This document shows positions 8,377-18,167 of a DNA stretch of 64,000 nt, one piece after another. The notes under the pieces are model-generated. The model ran no database searches, was not told the DNA's origin, and worked only from the letters and a program-made list of their open reading frames with translations. The first letter of the stretch is position 1; the number at the start of each line of letters is the position of its first letter. This DNA comes from Gammaproteobacteria bacterium (lineage in GTDB: Bacteria; Pseudomonadota; Gammaproteobacteria; Burkholderiales; Burkholderiaceae_B): the NCBI GenBank assembly GCA_018815245.1, contig JAHIXK010000008.1, positions 124,001 to 188,000 on the forward strand, written 5' to 3'. Made by a program: the position numbers and the translations under genes.

Positions 8377-9765
8377 ATGGATTTCACGTCGCTTGATCTT
8401 GCCCGAATTCAATTTGCAGCCAATATCACCTTCCACATTCTTTTTCCGACGATCACCATCGGTCTTGGCTGGGTCATGTTTTACCTGCGTTTGCAACATG
8501 TGCGCACCGGCAAAACCGAATGGGAGCAAGCCCATTATTTCTGGACAAAAATCTTTGCGCTGACCTTCGCCATGGGGGTGGTGTCCGGTATCACCATGAG
8601 TTTTCAGTTCGGAACAAACTGGCCTGGCTTCATGGAAAAAACTGGGAATATTTCCGGGCCACTGTTGGGCTATGAAGTATTGACAGCGTTTTTCCTTGAA
8701 GCAACTTTTCTGGGCGTGATGTTGTTTGGCAAGCAGCGTGTGTCGCCGAAAGTGCATTTGCTGGCCACTTTCCTGGTTGCGTTTGGTACCACCCTGTCGG
8801 CCTTTTGGATATTGGTGTTGAACAGCTGGATGCAAACCCCGCAAGGGTTTGAAATTATCGATGGGCAAATGCACGCCACCAACTGGCTGGAAATCATCTG
8901 GAACCCGTCTTTCCCGTACCGCTTTACCCACATGTTGCTGGCCAGCGGTTTGACCGTGTTTTTCGTGATTGCCGGTGGCAGCGCATTGCAAATTCTGCGC
9001 AAGTGTGAAAAGCCCTTCACCAGGCCGATGCTGAAGCTGGGAATTTATGGCGCAGCCGCGTTGATCCCGATTCAAATTTTTGTGGGCGACCTGCACGGCC
9101 TGAACACCCTGAAACACCAACCCGCCAAAGTAGCCGCCATGGAAGGGGTGTGGCACACCGAGAAGGGTGCGCCATTGTTGCTGTTTGCAGTTCCGGATGG
9201 CGAGGCACGCACCAATCATTTTGAAATTGGTATTCCCAAAATGGCCAGTTTTATTTTGACCCACGATTTCAATGGCGAAATCAAGGGGCTCAATGAATTT
9301 CTGAATTCACACCCGCCAGTGGGCCCTGTGTTCTATTCGTTTCGCGTGATGGTGGGCATGGGCGTGCTGATGTTGCTGGTGTCGTGGGCCAGCGTGCTGG
9401 CTTTCCGCAAAGGCGGGCCTGTGCTGGAGAACAAAATGCACCGCGTGTTGCTGACCACCCTGATGTTCATGATGTTCTCGGGCTGGATCGCCACCGTGGC
9501 TGGTTGGTGGGTCACTGAAATTGGTCGCCAACCCTACGTTGTGTACGGCATATTGGGCACGGCCGATGTGGTGGCGCAGCACCCGCCGCAAATGGTGGCT
9601 TTCACGGTGTTGTTGTACATGGTGATGTACATCGCTTTGATTATTTCGTATGTGTGGGTGCTGCGGTACATGTTGCTGGGCGGCCTTGGGTCATCCAAGA
9701 AGGTGAATTGGGGTGGCGTGCCGCCAAGCACTTCTCCAACCGATCGCATTCGCCGTGAACAGTAA
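8377..9765 (+). CDS. cydA: Cytochrome bd ubiquinol oxidase subunit I, cyanide-insensitive-like
   Basis: Heme-bearing subunit (462 residues, inner membrane) of the quinol oxidase that reduces O2 to water without pumping protons. Visible are His20 (TFHILFP), the axial His region YRFTHMLLAS, the quinol-site motif HQPAKVAAMEG with its Lys and Glu, and the late GRQPYVVYGIL motif near the heme-ligand Met. The segment after the quinol motif is short, which is the short-Q-loop class (CioA-like) rather than the long-loop E. coli class. The chosen ATG (8377) gives the usual MDFTSLDLARIQF start; an ATG at 8365 would add four residues. cydB follows after 20 bp. Confidence 0.93.
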   Translation: MDFTSLDLARIQFAANITFHILFPTITIGLGWVMFYLRLQHVRTGKTEWEQAHYFWTKIFALTFAMGVVSGITMSFQFGTNWPGFMEKTGNISGPLLGYEVLTAFFLEATFLGVMLFGKQRVSPKVHLLATFLVAFGTTLSAFWILVLNSWMQTPQGFEIIDGQMHATNWLEIIWNPSFPYRFTHMLLASGLTVFFVIAGGSALQILRKCEKPFTRPMLKLGIYGAAALIPIQIFVGDLHGLNTLKHQPAKVAAMEGVWHTEKGAPLLLFAVPDGEARTNHFEIGIPKMASFILTHDFNGEIKGLNEFLNSHPPVGPVFYSFRVMVGMGVLMLLVSWASVLAFRKGGPVLENKMHRVLLTTLMFMMFSGWIATVAGWWVTEIGRQPYVVYGILGTADVVAQHPPQMVAFTVLLYMVMYIALIISYVWVLRYMLLGGLGSSKKVNWGGVPPSTSPTDRIRREQ

Positions 9766-9785
9766 ACCAGAAAGGAGCGCAGGCC

Positions 9786-10784
9786 ATGACTTTCAATGAA
9801 TTTCTGCCACTGTTGTTCATGGGCGTGATGGGTTTGTCGCTGCTTATTTACGTGGTGTTGGACGGGTATGACTTGGGTGTGGGTTTGCTGTTGCCCCACG
9901 CCACAGACGATGAGAAAGACACCATGATCAATTCCATCGGCCCTTTCTGGGATGCCAATGAAACCTGGCTGGTGTTGGGCGTGGGCGTGTTGTTGATCGC
10001 GTTTCCCAAGGCGCATGGCGTGGTACTGACTGCATTGTATTTGCCGGTCACATTCATGCTGATCGGTTTGGTTATGCGTGGCGTGGCGTTTGATTTCCGC
10101 GTCAAGGTTGAAGTGGCTTACAAGCCGCTCTGGAACAATATTTTCTTCATTGGTTCCTTGATTACGTCTGTGTCGCAGGGCTGGATGCTGGGCAGCTACA
10201 TCACCGGTTTTTCAAACCACTGGTCACAAATGGTGTTTAACCTGGGTGTGGCCGTTACATTGCCGTTTGCGTACACATTGCTGGCCAGTGGCTGGCTGAT
10301 CATGAAAACCGAAGGCGATTTGATTCACAAGGCTTGCCGTTGGGGGCGAATCAGCTTTTGGCCCATGCTGGCATCCATCGCCTTTATTTCGGCCATGACC
10401 CCGTTGGTGGTACCCGAAATTTTCAACAAGTGGTTCAGCTTTCCGAACATTGTGGCGCTGGCACCCATTCCGATTGCCACGGCGGCATGCCTTTGGGGCA
10501 CGCACCATGTGTTGTCGAGCCAGCGCATTGTTGATGCCGGTTATGGCTGGATGGTGTTTGCGCTTACAGCGGGGGTTATGGTGTTGGCCTTTGCGGGCTT
10601 GGCCTACAGCCAGTATCCGTACGTGGTGTTGAATCAGTTGACTGTCTGGGAGGCGGCTTCGTCGCCCGAGGCATTGAAAATTATTCTCGTGGGCGTGGTC
10701 ATCACTTTGCCAGCAATCCTCGGGTACACTGCTTTTTCTTACAAGGTGTTCTGGGGCAAGGCCAAAGAACTGTCTTATCAGTAA
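9786..10784 (+). CDS. cydB: Cytochrome bd ubiquinol oxidase subunit II
   Basis: Second core subunit of the bd oxidase, 332 residues and about eight to nine transmembrane helices. The N-terminus LLIYVVLDGYDLGVGLLLP and the motif GPFWDANETWLVLGVGVLLIAFP are strongly conserved in CydB. The Asp, Glu and Trp of that motif sit on the proton and oxygen path next to subunit I. An AGGAG Shine-Dalgarno (about 9772) precedes the ATG. No cydX-sized reading frame is evident in the short gap downstream, and cydDC is not in the window, so assembly genes must lie elsewhere. Confidence 0.94.
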   Translation: MTFNEFLPLLFMGVMGLSLLIYVVLDGYDLGVGLLLPHATDDEKDTMINSIGPFWDANETWLVLGVGVLLIAFPKAHGVVLTALYLPVTFMLIGLVMRGVAFDFRVKVEVAYKPLWNNIFFIGSLITSVSQGWMLGSYITGFSNHWSQMVFNLGVAVTLPFAYTLLASGWLIMKTEGDLIHKACRWGRISFWPMLASIAFISAMTPLVVPEIFNKWFSFPNIVALAPIPIATAACLWGTHHVLSSQRIVDAGYGWMVFALTAGVMVLAFAGLAYSQYPYVVLNQLTVWEAASSPEALKIILVGVVITLPAILGYTAFSYKVFWGKAKELSYQ

Positions 10785-10806
10785 TTATGTACGAAGGAAT
10801 TGTTGA

Positions 10807-11145
10807 ATGAGTATCAGGCAATTGAGCGAAGATGTCGCAGTGTGCGGCCAAATCAGCCCAGACGATCTGGAAGCGATTGCAGAATTGGGCTTCAAAACAA
10901 TTGTGAACAACCGTCCCGACCACGAGGTGGGCGGGCACCTGCTTCATGCCGAAATTGAAGCGAAGGCAAAAAGCCTTGGGTTGTCAATTCACTATTTGCC
11001 CATGGAAGTTGGCCAGCCACCGTCAGAAACGTTGCTCGAAGATTTCAAGCGCATTCTTGACGCAGCAGAAAAACCAGTGCTGGCCTATTGCAGGAGTGGC
11101 AACAGGTCAGGTCAAATTTACATGGGTGCCTGTACGCTAAAGTAA
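10807..11145 (+). CDS. DUF442 / TIGR01244-type phosphatase-like or sulfurtransferase-like protein
   Basis: Small cytoplasmic protein of 112 residues with the cysteine-phosphatase P-loop YCRSGNRSGQ (C-X5-R) near its C-terminus and the family start RQLSEDVAVCGQISPDDL. DUF442 domains are related to dual-specificity phosphatases and also occur as the N-terminal part of Blh sulfur-dioxygenase-type proteins, where a role in sulfide metabolism is proposed. The gene begins 22 bp after cydB with no terminator between, so it is likely co-transcribed. A link between sulfide handling and bd oxidase, which tolerates sulfide, is plausible but inferred. Confidence 0.8.
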   Translation: MSIRQLSEDVAVCGQISPDDLEAIAELGFKTIVNNRPDHEVGGHLLHAEIEAKAKSLGLSIHYLPMEVGQPPSETLLEDFKRILDAAEKPVLAYCRSGNRSGQIYMGACTLK

Positions 11146-11159
11146 ATCGCTGAAGTAAA

Positions 11160-11678
11160 TCAGTGGTCTTTTCGAGGTTCGGGCATTTGCTGCGGCATGG
11201 CCATGGCCAGTTCCCGAATCATCCGGACGGTATCAATGTCTGCTGCCCGGTAGGCTTGTTTGCGGACTTCTTCCACGTCTGTGGACGATGCACCAGGCAC
11301 ATCGCCCGTGTTGGGCGCATCGCTGACCTTGTATTCAAAACGCAGCCACAATTCACCTTCTTCAGGTTCTTCAATGGAGATCGTCAAAGTGCTGTCGCCA
11401 CAGAATTCATTGGCTACAATTCGTGTTTCTGTGCGGTCTTCTTCGTGCAACTCGATCGTGTCTTCAATCTTGAAAGGCCCGTAGTCCAGTACACGGTATA
11501 GTGTGGTGACATTGCCCAGTTGGCGGGATTCGGTAATTTGTGCGTCTTCAAGGCCCAGCACAAACCGGGTGGGTTTCCACGCGCGTGCCACAAGGCCTAG
11601 CCAAAGCTGTTGCCGAGTTAACCAGTCCACGCTTGGCAAGTTCGGGTCGTTGATTTGCACCAAATGTTCAAATTTCAT
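11160..11678 (-). CDS. SRPBCC-like (DUF1857/AtaL-type) protein
   Basis: Protein of 172 residues. The N-terminus KFEHLVQINDPNLPSVDWLTRQQLWLGLVARAWKP resembles DUF1857-type SRPBCC domains (first strand, helices, then RQLGNVTTLYRVLDYGPF as antiparallel strands). This fold binds hydrophobic ligands, but neither ligand nor role is known for the subfamily. The last 40 residues are charged and helical. I use the ATG at 11676-11678, where the domain starts; nine more codons upstream are open. It is divergent from murI. The name rests on pattern resemblance and is less certain than most calls here. Confidence 0.62.
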   Translation of the reverse strand: MKFEHLVQINDPNLPSVDWLTRQQLWLGLVARAWKPTRFVLGLEDAQITESRQLGNVTTLYRVLDYGPFKIEDTIELHEEDRTETRIVANEFCGDSTLTISIEEPEEGELWLRFEYKVSDAPNTGDVPGASSTDVEEVRKQAYRAADIDTVRMIRELAMAMPQQMPEPRKDH

Positions 11679-11771
11679 GAAAGGGATCCTGTGACACACC
11701 CACAAGGTACTACAAAACCTGACCCCGATTCCAGCGGCCCCGGCACTGCGGTTTGTTTGCTTGAGCAGTCA

Positions 11772-12581
11772 ATGAAACACGTCGGTGTATTCGATTCTGG
11801 TGTAGGTGGTTTGTCGGTGTTGAAAGCTTTGCTTGGACACTTGCCGATGGAGCAGTTTGATTTTGTGGCCGATGAGCGTTACCTGCCGTACGGCGACAAA
11901 CCTCAGCATGAAATTACAGACCGGGTTTTGACGGTGTCCAACTGGCTGCGCAATCAAGGGTGCAAAGCCATGGTCATGGCCTGCAACACGGCCACAGCGG
12001 CTGGCGCTAACCAGGCGCGCGCTGTGCACGCCCATTGGCCCATTGTGGGCATTGAACCCGCGGTAAAGCCCGCCAGCATGATGACGCGCACGGGCGTGGT
12101 GGGCATTTTGGCGACCACCAACACGGTGGCCAGCGAACGTTTCAAAACCCTTGTTGAGCGTTTTGACCCCTTGGCCAAAGTCATTGCGCAGCCATGCCCC
12201 GGACTGGTGGAGTTGATCGAAAAATCACCACTTCCCCGTGCTGATATTGAAGCACTGCTCAATCCAGTTGTGGCAGGTTTGATTCAGAAAAAAGCCGATG
12301 TCATTGTGCTGGGCTGTACGCATTATCCGTTTGTGGCCGACATCATTTCTGATTTGGCCGGACCCGGTGTTGCTGTGATTGAAACCGGCATGCCAGTGGC
12401 CAAGCAATTAAAGTCTCGCCTTGAGTCAGAAGGTTTGCTGTGGTGCAAAGAGCCTGCCGCTGACCTTCTGGATCGGGTCCGGTTTTATACGACGGGCGAC
12501 CCGGTGGCTTTTAAAAACAAATTGGTGAATTTGCTGGGCGATGAATGGGCAGGTGCAAGCATTCACTTTCTGACCATTTAA
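11772..12581 (+). CDS. murI: Glutamate racemase
   Basis: Cofactor-independent racemase making D-glutamate for peptidoglycan. In 269 residues it shows the start [13 protein letters not shown] and the two catalytic cysteines in MACNTATAA (Cys71) and LGCTHYPF (Cys182), matching family spacing. The chosen ATG (11772) gives the normal N-terminus; an in-frame GTG at 11691 would add 27 poorly conserved residues and leave only 12 bp to the divergent neighbour. Its TAA stop (12579-12581) shares bases with the TAA of the convergent rsmA gene, a 4-bp overlap. Confidence 0.95.
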   Translation: MKHVGVFDSGVGGLSVLKALLGHLPMEQFDFVADERYLPYGDKPQHEITDRVLTVSNWLRNQGCKAMVMACNTATAAGANQARAVHAHWPIVGIEPAVKPASMMTRTGVVGILATTNTVASERFKTLVERFDPLAKVIAQPCPGLVELIEKSPLPRADIEALLNPVVAGLIQKKADVIVLGCTHYPFVADIISDLAGPGVAVIETGMPVAKQLKSRLESEGLLWCKEPAADLLDRVRFYTTGDPVAFKNKLVNLLGDEWAGASIHFLTI

Positions 12582-13372
12582 TGGCTGGGTGGTTCTTGCG
12601 GCTGCAACCGGGCAAGCATTTGCGCCACATGCACAAACTGTGACGGCGCAATTTCTTCGGCGCGGGCAGTCAAGGCAATTCCGGCATTCTGGGCAAGGGC
12701 TTCGGGCACCACGTCGGCCCAGGTGTTGCGCAGCATTTTCCGGCGCTGTGAAAAAGCGGTGCTTACAACTTTGCTGAATACGGCGTGCGGAATGTTGGCC
12801 CGTTCATCTGCTGGCTTGGGCACCATGCGCACAATCGCTGACATCACGCGGGGTGGCGGATCAAAACATTCAGGCGGCACGTCAAACAGATGATCCATGT
12901 CGTAGTAGGCTTGCAGCATCACAGACAGCCGCCCGTAATCGCTGGTTTTTGGCGCGGCCACCATGCGGTCGATGACTTCCTTTTGCAGCATGAAGTGCTG
13001 GTCTGTTACTTGATCGGCCACTTCCAGCAGTGCAAACAAAATGGGCGATGAAATGTTGTAGGGCAGGTTGCCGACCACGCGAAACGGTGCCTGAATTTGC
13101 CTGAAATCAAACTTCAACACATCCACTTCATGCACGGTCAACTGGTTTTTCCAGGCACCAGTGCGCAGTTTTTCCGCCAAGTCGCGGTCAATTTCAACGA
13201 CCTGAAGGTGTTTTACGGCCTTGAGCAACCAGAATGTGAGCGCACCCAGGCCGGGGCCGATTTCAACCAGTGTGTCATCGGGGCGGGGGCGCATTTCGCC
13301 AATCAGGTTGGACAATACACTTTGGTCGGTCAAAAAGTGTTGGCCGAATCGTTTTCTGGCTTGGTGTTTCAT
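12578..13372 (-). CDS. rsmA: 16S rRNA dimethyladenosine transferase
   Basis: Dimethylates two adjacent adenosines in helix 45 of 16S rRNA (A1518 and A1519 in E. coli) with SAM, a late step in 30S assembly. The 264 residues carry KRFGQHFL at the start, the SAM motif [11 protein letters not shown], the acidic VVEIDRDL and the catalytic [12 protein letters not shown]. The ATG at 13370-13372 overlaps the pdxA stop by 4 bp, and is preferred over a start at 13411 because the family begins with [10 protein letters not shown]. It is the last gene of lptD-surA-pdxA-rsmA, an order shared with E. coli. Confidence 0.95.
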   Translation of the reverse strand: MKHQARKRFGQHFLTDQSVLSNLIGEMRPRPDDTLVEIGPGLGALTFWLLKAVKHLQVVEIDRDLAEKLRTGAWKNQLTVHEVDVLKFDFRQIQAPFRVVGNLPYNISSPILFALLEVADQVTDQHFMLQKEVIDRMVAAPKTSDYGRLSVMLQAYYDMDHLFDVPPECFDPPPRVMSAIVRMVPKPADERANIPHAVFSKVVSTAFSQRRKMLRNTWADVVPEALAQNAGIALTARAEEIAPSQFVHVAQMLARLQPQEPPSH

Positions 13373-14382
13373 TGCGCTTTCCTGCGGCAAAGGTCCATGC
13401 GGTGTGCGCATTCAATGGCTTGCATCAAACTTCCCACTTCCATGTTTCGGGTGCCTGCAAGGTCGAGCGCGGTGCCGTGGTCTACGGATGTTCGAACAAT
13501 CGGCAGGCCCAGTGAAATGTTCACACCCTGGCCAAAACTGGCATGTTTCAGCACGGGCAAACCTTGATCATGAAACATGGCCAGCACGGCATCAGCAGCT
13601 TCAAGGTACTTTGGCTGAAACAACGTGTCGGCGGGGTAGGGGCCTTGTACATCGTGACCCTCCGCTTGAAGGGATTTGATCACCGGTGTGATGGTGTTGA
13701 TTTCCTCGGTGCCCAAGTCGCCAGATTCTCCTGCGTGCGGATTCAGACCTGTGACCAGAATTCTGGGTTTGTTCAAATTCCAATACAGTGCCAGGTCATG
13801 GAGCATGATGCGCAAGGTTCGGTTTAATGATTCAACCGTGATGGCACCGGGCACCTGCGACAGGGGCAGGTGGGTTGTTGCCAGCGCCACTTTCATGTTG
13901 CCACCGACCAGCATCATGACCACGTCATTCTGGCCGCAACGTTGTGCCAAATATTCGGTGTGGCCCATGAAGCCTGGCCAGAAAGGGCTGATGGCCGATT
14001 TCTGGATGGGCGCGGTTACCATGGCTGCGGCTTTCTTGCCCAGGCAGGCATCGCAGGCGGTATTCAGCAGGTCGATTACATAGGGCGCATTGGCTGGGCT
14101 GGGCTGGCCTGTGGCGCAAGGGGCATGCAGTGCACGGTGTAGCAGGTAATAGGCTGGGTTGGCTGCTTGGGCCTGTGCAAGTGTGTCAATGCGTTGCCAT
14201 GCGGGTGAAATGCCTGCTTGGGCTGCGCGTTGGTTCAGCAAGTCGGCGTCGCCGAGGATCACCAAGGGGCGTTGCAACTTGCTGGCGGTATCGCTTTCCG
14301 CCAGCAAGGCACACAACTCCGGGCCGATCCCAGCGGGTTCTCCGCTGGTAATCAGGATCGGTGGAAGTGTGTCGTGGTTCAT
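13369..14382 (-). CDS. pdxA: 4-hydroxythreonine-4-phosphate dehydrogenase
   Basis: NAD-dependent, metal-requiring enzyme of the DXP-dependent pyridoxal 5'-phosphate pathway. The 337 residues open with the conserved [14 protein letters not shown]. The middle carries [11 protein letters not shown] and [11 protein letters not shown], which hold the first metal-ligand His. The C-terminal part has [16 protein letters not shown] with the next His, and the last metal His is in [20 protein letters not shown]. It lies between surA (10 bp upstream) and rsmA (4-bp overlap), so PLP synthesis shares the outer-membrane biogenesis operon, as in other proteobacteria. Confidence 0.95.
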   Translation of the reverse strand: MNHDTLPPILITSGEPAGIGPELCALLAESDTASKLQRPLVILGDADLLNQRAAQAGISPAWQRIDTLAQAQAANPAYYLLHRALHAPCATGQPSPANAPYVIDLLNTACDACLGKKAAAMVTAPIQKSAISPFWPGFMGHTEYLAQRCGQNDVVMMLVGGNMKVALATTHLPLSQVPGAITVESLNRTLRIMLHDLALYWNLNKPRILVTGLNPHAGESGDLGTEEINTITPVIKSLQAEGHDVQGPYPADTLFQPKYLEAADAVLAMFHDQGLPVLKHASFGQGVNISLGLPIVRTSVDHGTALDLAGTRNMEVGSLMQAIECAHRMDLCRRKAQ

Positions 14383-14391
14383 GCCTTGAAA

Positions 14392-15768
14392 TTAAAGGCG
14401 AATTTCGATGAAGGTGGCGTCGCGCAACTGGCGCAGCCATTCCTGATAACTTTCTTCGGATTTGCTGGCACGAATGGCTTGGCGTGCTGCCTGGCGCTGG
14501 CGCTCCTCAGAAGCTGCCTGCTGGCGGCGTTCAACCACTTGAATGATGTGAAAACCAAAACGACTTTGAAACACAGGGCTGACATTGCCTGTCGCAAGCT
14601 GGTTCATTTCACGCTCGAATTCCGGCACGGTGTCGCCAGGGTACAGCCAGCCCAAATCGCCACCCTTGGCAGCTGAACCGTCTTGGGAGTACCGTTTGGC
14701 CAATGTGTCAAATGTGGCTGCGCCTCCGCGCAGTTGTTCCAGTGCGAAATTCAGGCGGCGCTTGGCTTCTGCTTCCGTGATGTCGGGGCCGGGGCGAATC
14801 AGAATATGACGGGCGCGGGTTTGTGTGACAGGGGTGTTGTCCAGGGCGGCTGCACCTTCGCGGCGGCCAAGTACTTTCAACACGTGAAAGCCATTGGGGC
14901 TGCGCACGGTTTGCACTGCGTTTGCCTGGCTTTTGGACAAAAATTCATTGAACAGGCTCGGTACAGCGTCGTAGCCTGACCAGCCCATTTGCCCTGTGCC
15001 TTCGATTGCCAGTTCGGGCTTGGTTTTCAAGATGTCTTCAACCGATTTGCCTTCTTTCAGCTCTTTTTCGATTGCCTCGGCCTTGCTGCGGGCTTGGCTT
15101 AAGGCGTTGCCACTTGCGTCGTTGGGGGCTTTCACCAGCAGTTGGATCCAGTTCACTTCAGGCTTGTTTGCAGTGGCACCACTTTTTGTGCGAGCGGCCA
15201 GGTAATTTTGAATTTCAGCGTCAGATACCTGAATGCGTGCTTCAACCTCGCGTTCACGCAGCCTGCCCAAGGTAATTTCGCTACGTACTTCTTCGCGAAA
15301 GCGCGCGGGTGAAACGCCTTCTTCCTGCAAGCGGGCGAGAAAGTCCTCAAGTGGCAGCCCGTTCTGGTCCGCAACACGTGCCATCGCAGCTTCAATTTGC
15401 GTGTCGTCAATCCGGATTCCAAGTTCTTCCGCTTTTTGAAGTTGGGCGCGGTCCATGACCATGCGGTCCAGAACTTGTTTGCGAAGTTCAATTCGGTCGG
15501 GCAAGGGTGCGCCGCGCCTGCTCATTTGGCGTTCAATCAGGGCCACCTGGCGGTTCAGTTCACTTCGCGTGATGATGTCTGTGTTCACCACTGCCACAAT
15601 GCCGTCAATGGTGGATTTGCCGGATGCGCCGCTTCCGCCCAGTTCAGAACTGAGCTTGCCTGCTGGCGGGTTGGCCGAGGGTGCCTTCATGCCTTGTGCC
15701 TGGGCAATTCCAAGAACTGAGAAGGCCGTGATTGCAAATAACCAGTATTGAATGTGCTTCATTGTCAT
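14392..15768 (-). CDS. surA: Periplasmic chaperone / peptidyl-prolyl isomerase SurA
   Basis: Escorts unfolded outer-membrane proteins across the periplasm to the BAM complex. The 458 residues begin with a signal peptide (IQYWLFAITAFSVLGIAQAQG). The SurA N-terminal domain follows, with IDGIVAVVNTDIITRSEL at about residues 55-72. Two parvulin domains come next, at about 195-300 and 320-425; the second has RARHILIRPGP and the canonical GGDLGWLYPGDTVPEFE. The C-terminal helix ends the protein. The ATG lies 3 bp after the lptD stop, so the two are coupled; the LptD beta-barrel is itself a known SurA client. Confidence 0.95.
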   Translation of the reverse strand: MTMKHIQYWLFAITAFSVLGIAQAQGMKAPSANPPAGKLSSELGGSGASGKSTIDGIVAVVNTDIITRSELNRQVALIERQMSRRGAPLPDRIELRKQVLDRMVMDRAQLQKAEELGIRIDDTQIEAAMARVADQNGLPLEDFLARLQEEGVSPARFREEVRSEITLGRLREREVEARIQVSDAEIQNYLAARTKSGATANKPEVNWIQLLVKAPNDASGNALSQARSKAEAIEKELKEGKSVEDILKTKPELAIEGTGQMGWSGYDAVPSLFNEFLSKSQANAVQTVRSPNGFHVLKVLGRREGAAALDNTPVTQTRARHILIRPGPDITEAEAKRRLNFALEQLRGGAATFDTLAKRYSQDGSAAKGGDLGWLYPGDTVPEFEREMNQLATGNVSPVFQSRFGFHIIQVVERRQQAASEERQRQAARQAIRASKSEESYQEWLRQLRDATFIEIRL

Positions 15769-15771
15769 AAC

Positions 15772-18069
15772 TTATCGGGTGGCTTGAGAGGAGGAGAAAG
15801 GCGTGTACCCGGGTACCTTTCTCGACAACAGGTCTGCCGGGTTGGAACCCAGTCGACCCAATCCAGTGAGTTCAAGTTGAACAAACAGCGAACTTGTTTC
15901 CAGTTGCGGCGCGGTGGCAAAGCGTTGTGCAATAACCCGCACCGCCCAGCAACCCTCGCTGTATTCCAGGCCGGCCACGCCTTCAATCAGTCGGTTGTCC
16001 AGCATGGAATAGTTTAGACGACCCACGCCACTCCAGCGATCGGAAATTGGCCATTGGCCGGAAATGTCGAACTGGTCAATTTGCGCGCGGGTGTATCTGT
16101 AGCCAAAATTCAGCTGCTTTCCCAAAGACGGCGCATAGCTAACCGTAACATTGCCGCGTTCATGGCGTCCACTTTCGGCATTCAGTTGCGACGTGGCGTC
16201 CAGGAAAACCGACTGGCTGATTCGTCCCCGGGCATTGGCGAAGAAGTCGGAATCGCTGGTTGTGGGCGCTTCGAATCCCTGCAGTATGACCCGGGGTGAA
16301 TTCAGGTTCAGGCGTTGGCCACCTGTAACGCTGAACAGTTCTTCGCTGGTCAGGTCGTCATAAAATCGGCTGGTCACGGCCAGTGTTAGCTGGTTGGCAT
16401 CGCCAACACGGTCCAGACCGGAATAGCGGTTCTCTGCAAAAATTCGGCTCAGGCTTTGATCCGTGACCGAGGTGTCAAAAATTGGTTGATCCGATTGATC
16501 CTTGAACGGGGTATAGAGGTAGAAAATGCGGGGTTCAAGTGTTTGGTTGACGTTGCGCCCGAAAAATCTGGTTTTGCGGTCAAAGTACACCGTGCTGTCG
16601 AGTGACACAGTGGGTATTACGCTGCCCGGTGCTGCAGGCATGCCGGTTGTTTGGCCTTTTAAATCGTAAGTGGTGGTTTGCAGCGAAAAGGCCGGTGTAA
16701 ACGAAAACTCAGATCGCTGAATGGGCATGAAAACCCGCGCGCGGGTAACCCCCCTTGACCCTTCAACCCGTGCGGGTGCAGACGATGGGCGGGCAAAGTC
16801 GGTGTACTGGCCTGAAACAGACACAAAGGCGTTGGCATTGCCAATGCGCGTGGGGCTTAGCTCTACAGTTGCTTCGGGCAAACGGTCATAAGGTTCGGCA
16901 ATGACGTCGTTGAAAAGCTGTAGGGTTTGGTGGGCCACAGTGCGTACATTGGCGCTCCAGTTTTTCTGGCGGTAGGAAAGGAAGCCTTCCTGCACCAATA
17001 CGCGCTGGGAGGCTACAGCCTGTGTGCGCGAGAAATCAACAAAGTAATTGTCGTCTGAAACCTGATTGAAGTTCACGCCCGCATAAAAAGGGCCTTTCTC
17101 GAAACTGTGCAGAAGCGACAGCGCGGAACGGTCTGTGCCTGTCTTTTCATCGTTTGGCAGGTAGTCGTACTTCAGTTCGCCTTCATTGTTGGGTGTCAAG
17201 TAACGCGTTTGCGTACCCAGCTGAAAGCCGCGCCCTGAAATGACTTTCGGATACAGCGTCATGTCCTTGTCAGGCGCAATATTCAGGTAGTACGGTACTG
17301 TAACTTCAAGCCCACTGTTGGACACGGTACCAAATGAAGGCGGCAGGAACCCGCTTTTGCGCCGGTCAGTGGTCGGGAATGAAAAGTAGGGTGCGCCCAA
17401 AATGGGTACGTCTTGAAACACCACTTTGGCACCGCGTGCCCGCCCCACCTCGGAAGCTTGGTCTATTTCAAGTGAATCGGCGGTAATGTACCAGTCACCT
17501 TGATCGGCTGCGCCAGGGTTGGGCACTTCGCACACGGTGTAGTTGGGGTTTTCAAGCGTCAGTGTTGAAATGCCGTCGTACTGCAATTTGTCGGCGCGGC
17601 CTTTGCCGTTGATTTCTTTTAGCTCGAAGGTGGGCTGGGTCATCTGGCTTTCGCCTGTGCCCAGTTTTACCGAACCTTCGGGTGCCCGCAGGACCATGCC
17701 TTCCTGCTCAATAATCAGATTGCCCTTGGCCGTGGCCTTGTCAGTGATCGGCGAATAATTAATTGAATCACTGAACAGGCGCAGCTTGTTGCGGCGCACT
17801 TCAACATTGCCTTCCAGAAAGGTTTCTTCTGCGCTGTTGCCATAAAGCTTGTCGGCTGAAATGTAGGTCGCTTCGTCTTCCGGTATGGGGCTGCGTACGC
17901 CGAGCAGACCGCCGTCAATTTTCAAGCGCGCCGCATTCTCAGCATCTTGAGGCTGATTCTCGGCATTTTGCGCAAAAGCGGTACTGCCGATGCAAAACAG
18001 GGCAAGGGCAAGTATTCGTTGGCGTGCAGGCACTTGGTGCAATAGCGGTGAAATTTTGCTTTTCTTCAA
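15772..18069 (-). CDS. lptD: LPS-assembly outer-membrane protein LptD
   Basis: Outer-membrane translocon that inserts lipopolysaccharide into the outer leaflet with LptE. The 765 residues comprise a signal peptide (LALALFCIGSTAFAQN, cleavage near residue 34), then an OstA/LptA-like beta-jellyroll (about 60-210, with YISADKLYGNSAEETFLEGNV and the LRLFSDSINYSP strands). The rest is a long beta-barrel rich in alternating aromatic strands (about 230-765). The chain contains very few cysteines, so the multi-disulfide arrangement of E. coli LptD appears reduced. It heads the operon with surA, pdxA and rsmA. Confidence 0.94.
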   Translation of the reverse strand: MKKSKISPLLHQVPARQRILALALFCIGSTAFAQNAENQPQDAENAARLKIDGGLLGVRSPIPEDEATYISADKLYGNSAEETFLEGNVEVRRNKLRLFSDSINYSPITDKATAKGNLIIEQEGMVLRAPEGSVKLGTGESQMTQPTFELKEINGKGRADKLQYDGISTLTLENPNYTVCEVPNPGAADQGDWYITADSLEIDQASEVGRARGAKVVFQDVPILGAPYFSFPTTDRRKSGFLPPSFGTVSNSGLEVTVPYYLNIAPDKDMTLYPKVISGRGFQLGTQTRYLTPNNEGELKYDYLPNDEKTGTDRSALSLLHSFEKGPFYAGVNFNQVSDDNYFVDFSRTQAVASQRVLVQEGFLSYRQKNWSANVRTVAHQTLQLFNDVIAEPYDRLPEATVELSPTRIGNANAFVSVSGQYTDFARPSSAPARVEGSRGVTRARVFMPIQRSEFSFTPAFSLQTTTYDLKGQTTGMPAAPGSVIPTVSLDSTVYFDRKTRFFGRNVNQTLEPRIFYLYTPFKDQSDQPIFDTSVTDQSLSRIFAENRYSGLDRVGDANQLTLAVTSRFYDDLTSEELFSVTGGQRLNLNSPRVILQGFEAPTTSDSDFFANARGRISQSVFLDATSQLNAESGRHERGNVTVSYAPSLGKQLNFGYRYTRAQIDQFDISGQWPISDRWSGVGRLNYSMLDNRLIEGVAGLEYSEGCWAVRVIAQRFATAPQLETSSLFVQLELTGLGRLGSNPADLLSRKVPGYTPFSSSQATR

Positions 18070-18167
18070 GCTGGGTATGTACTCAAATAGATGACGGTTC
18101 AGTCAAGCGCCACAGGATCCTACTATTATAGGCATCTATCCACACATTAAAGAGATTGGACTGTTTG

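Noticed and set aside
8332..9264. 310-residue frame antisense to cydA
   Set aside because: Covers conserved CydA motifs in reverse and shows no domain of its own.
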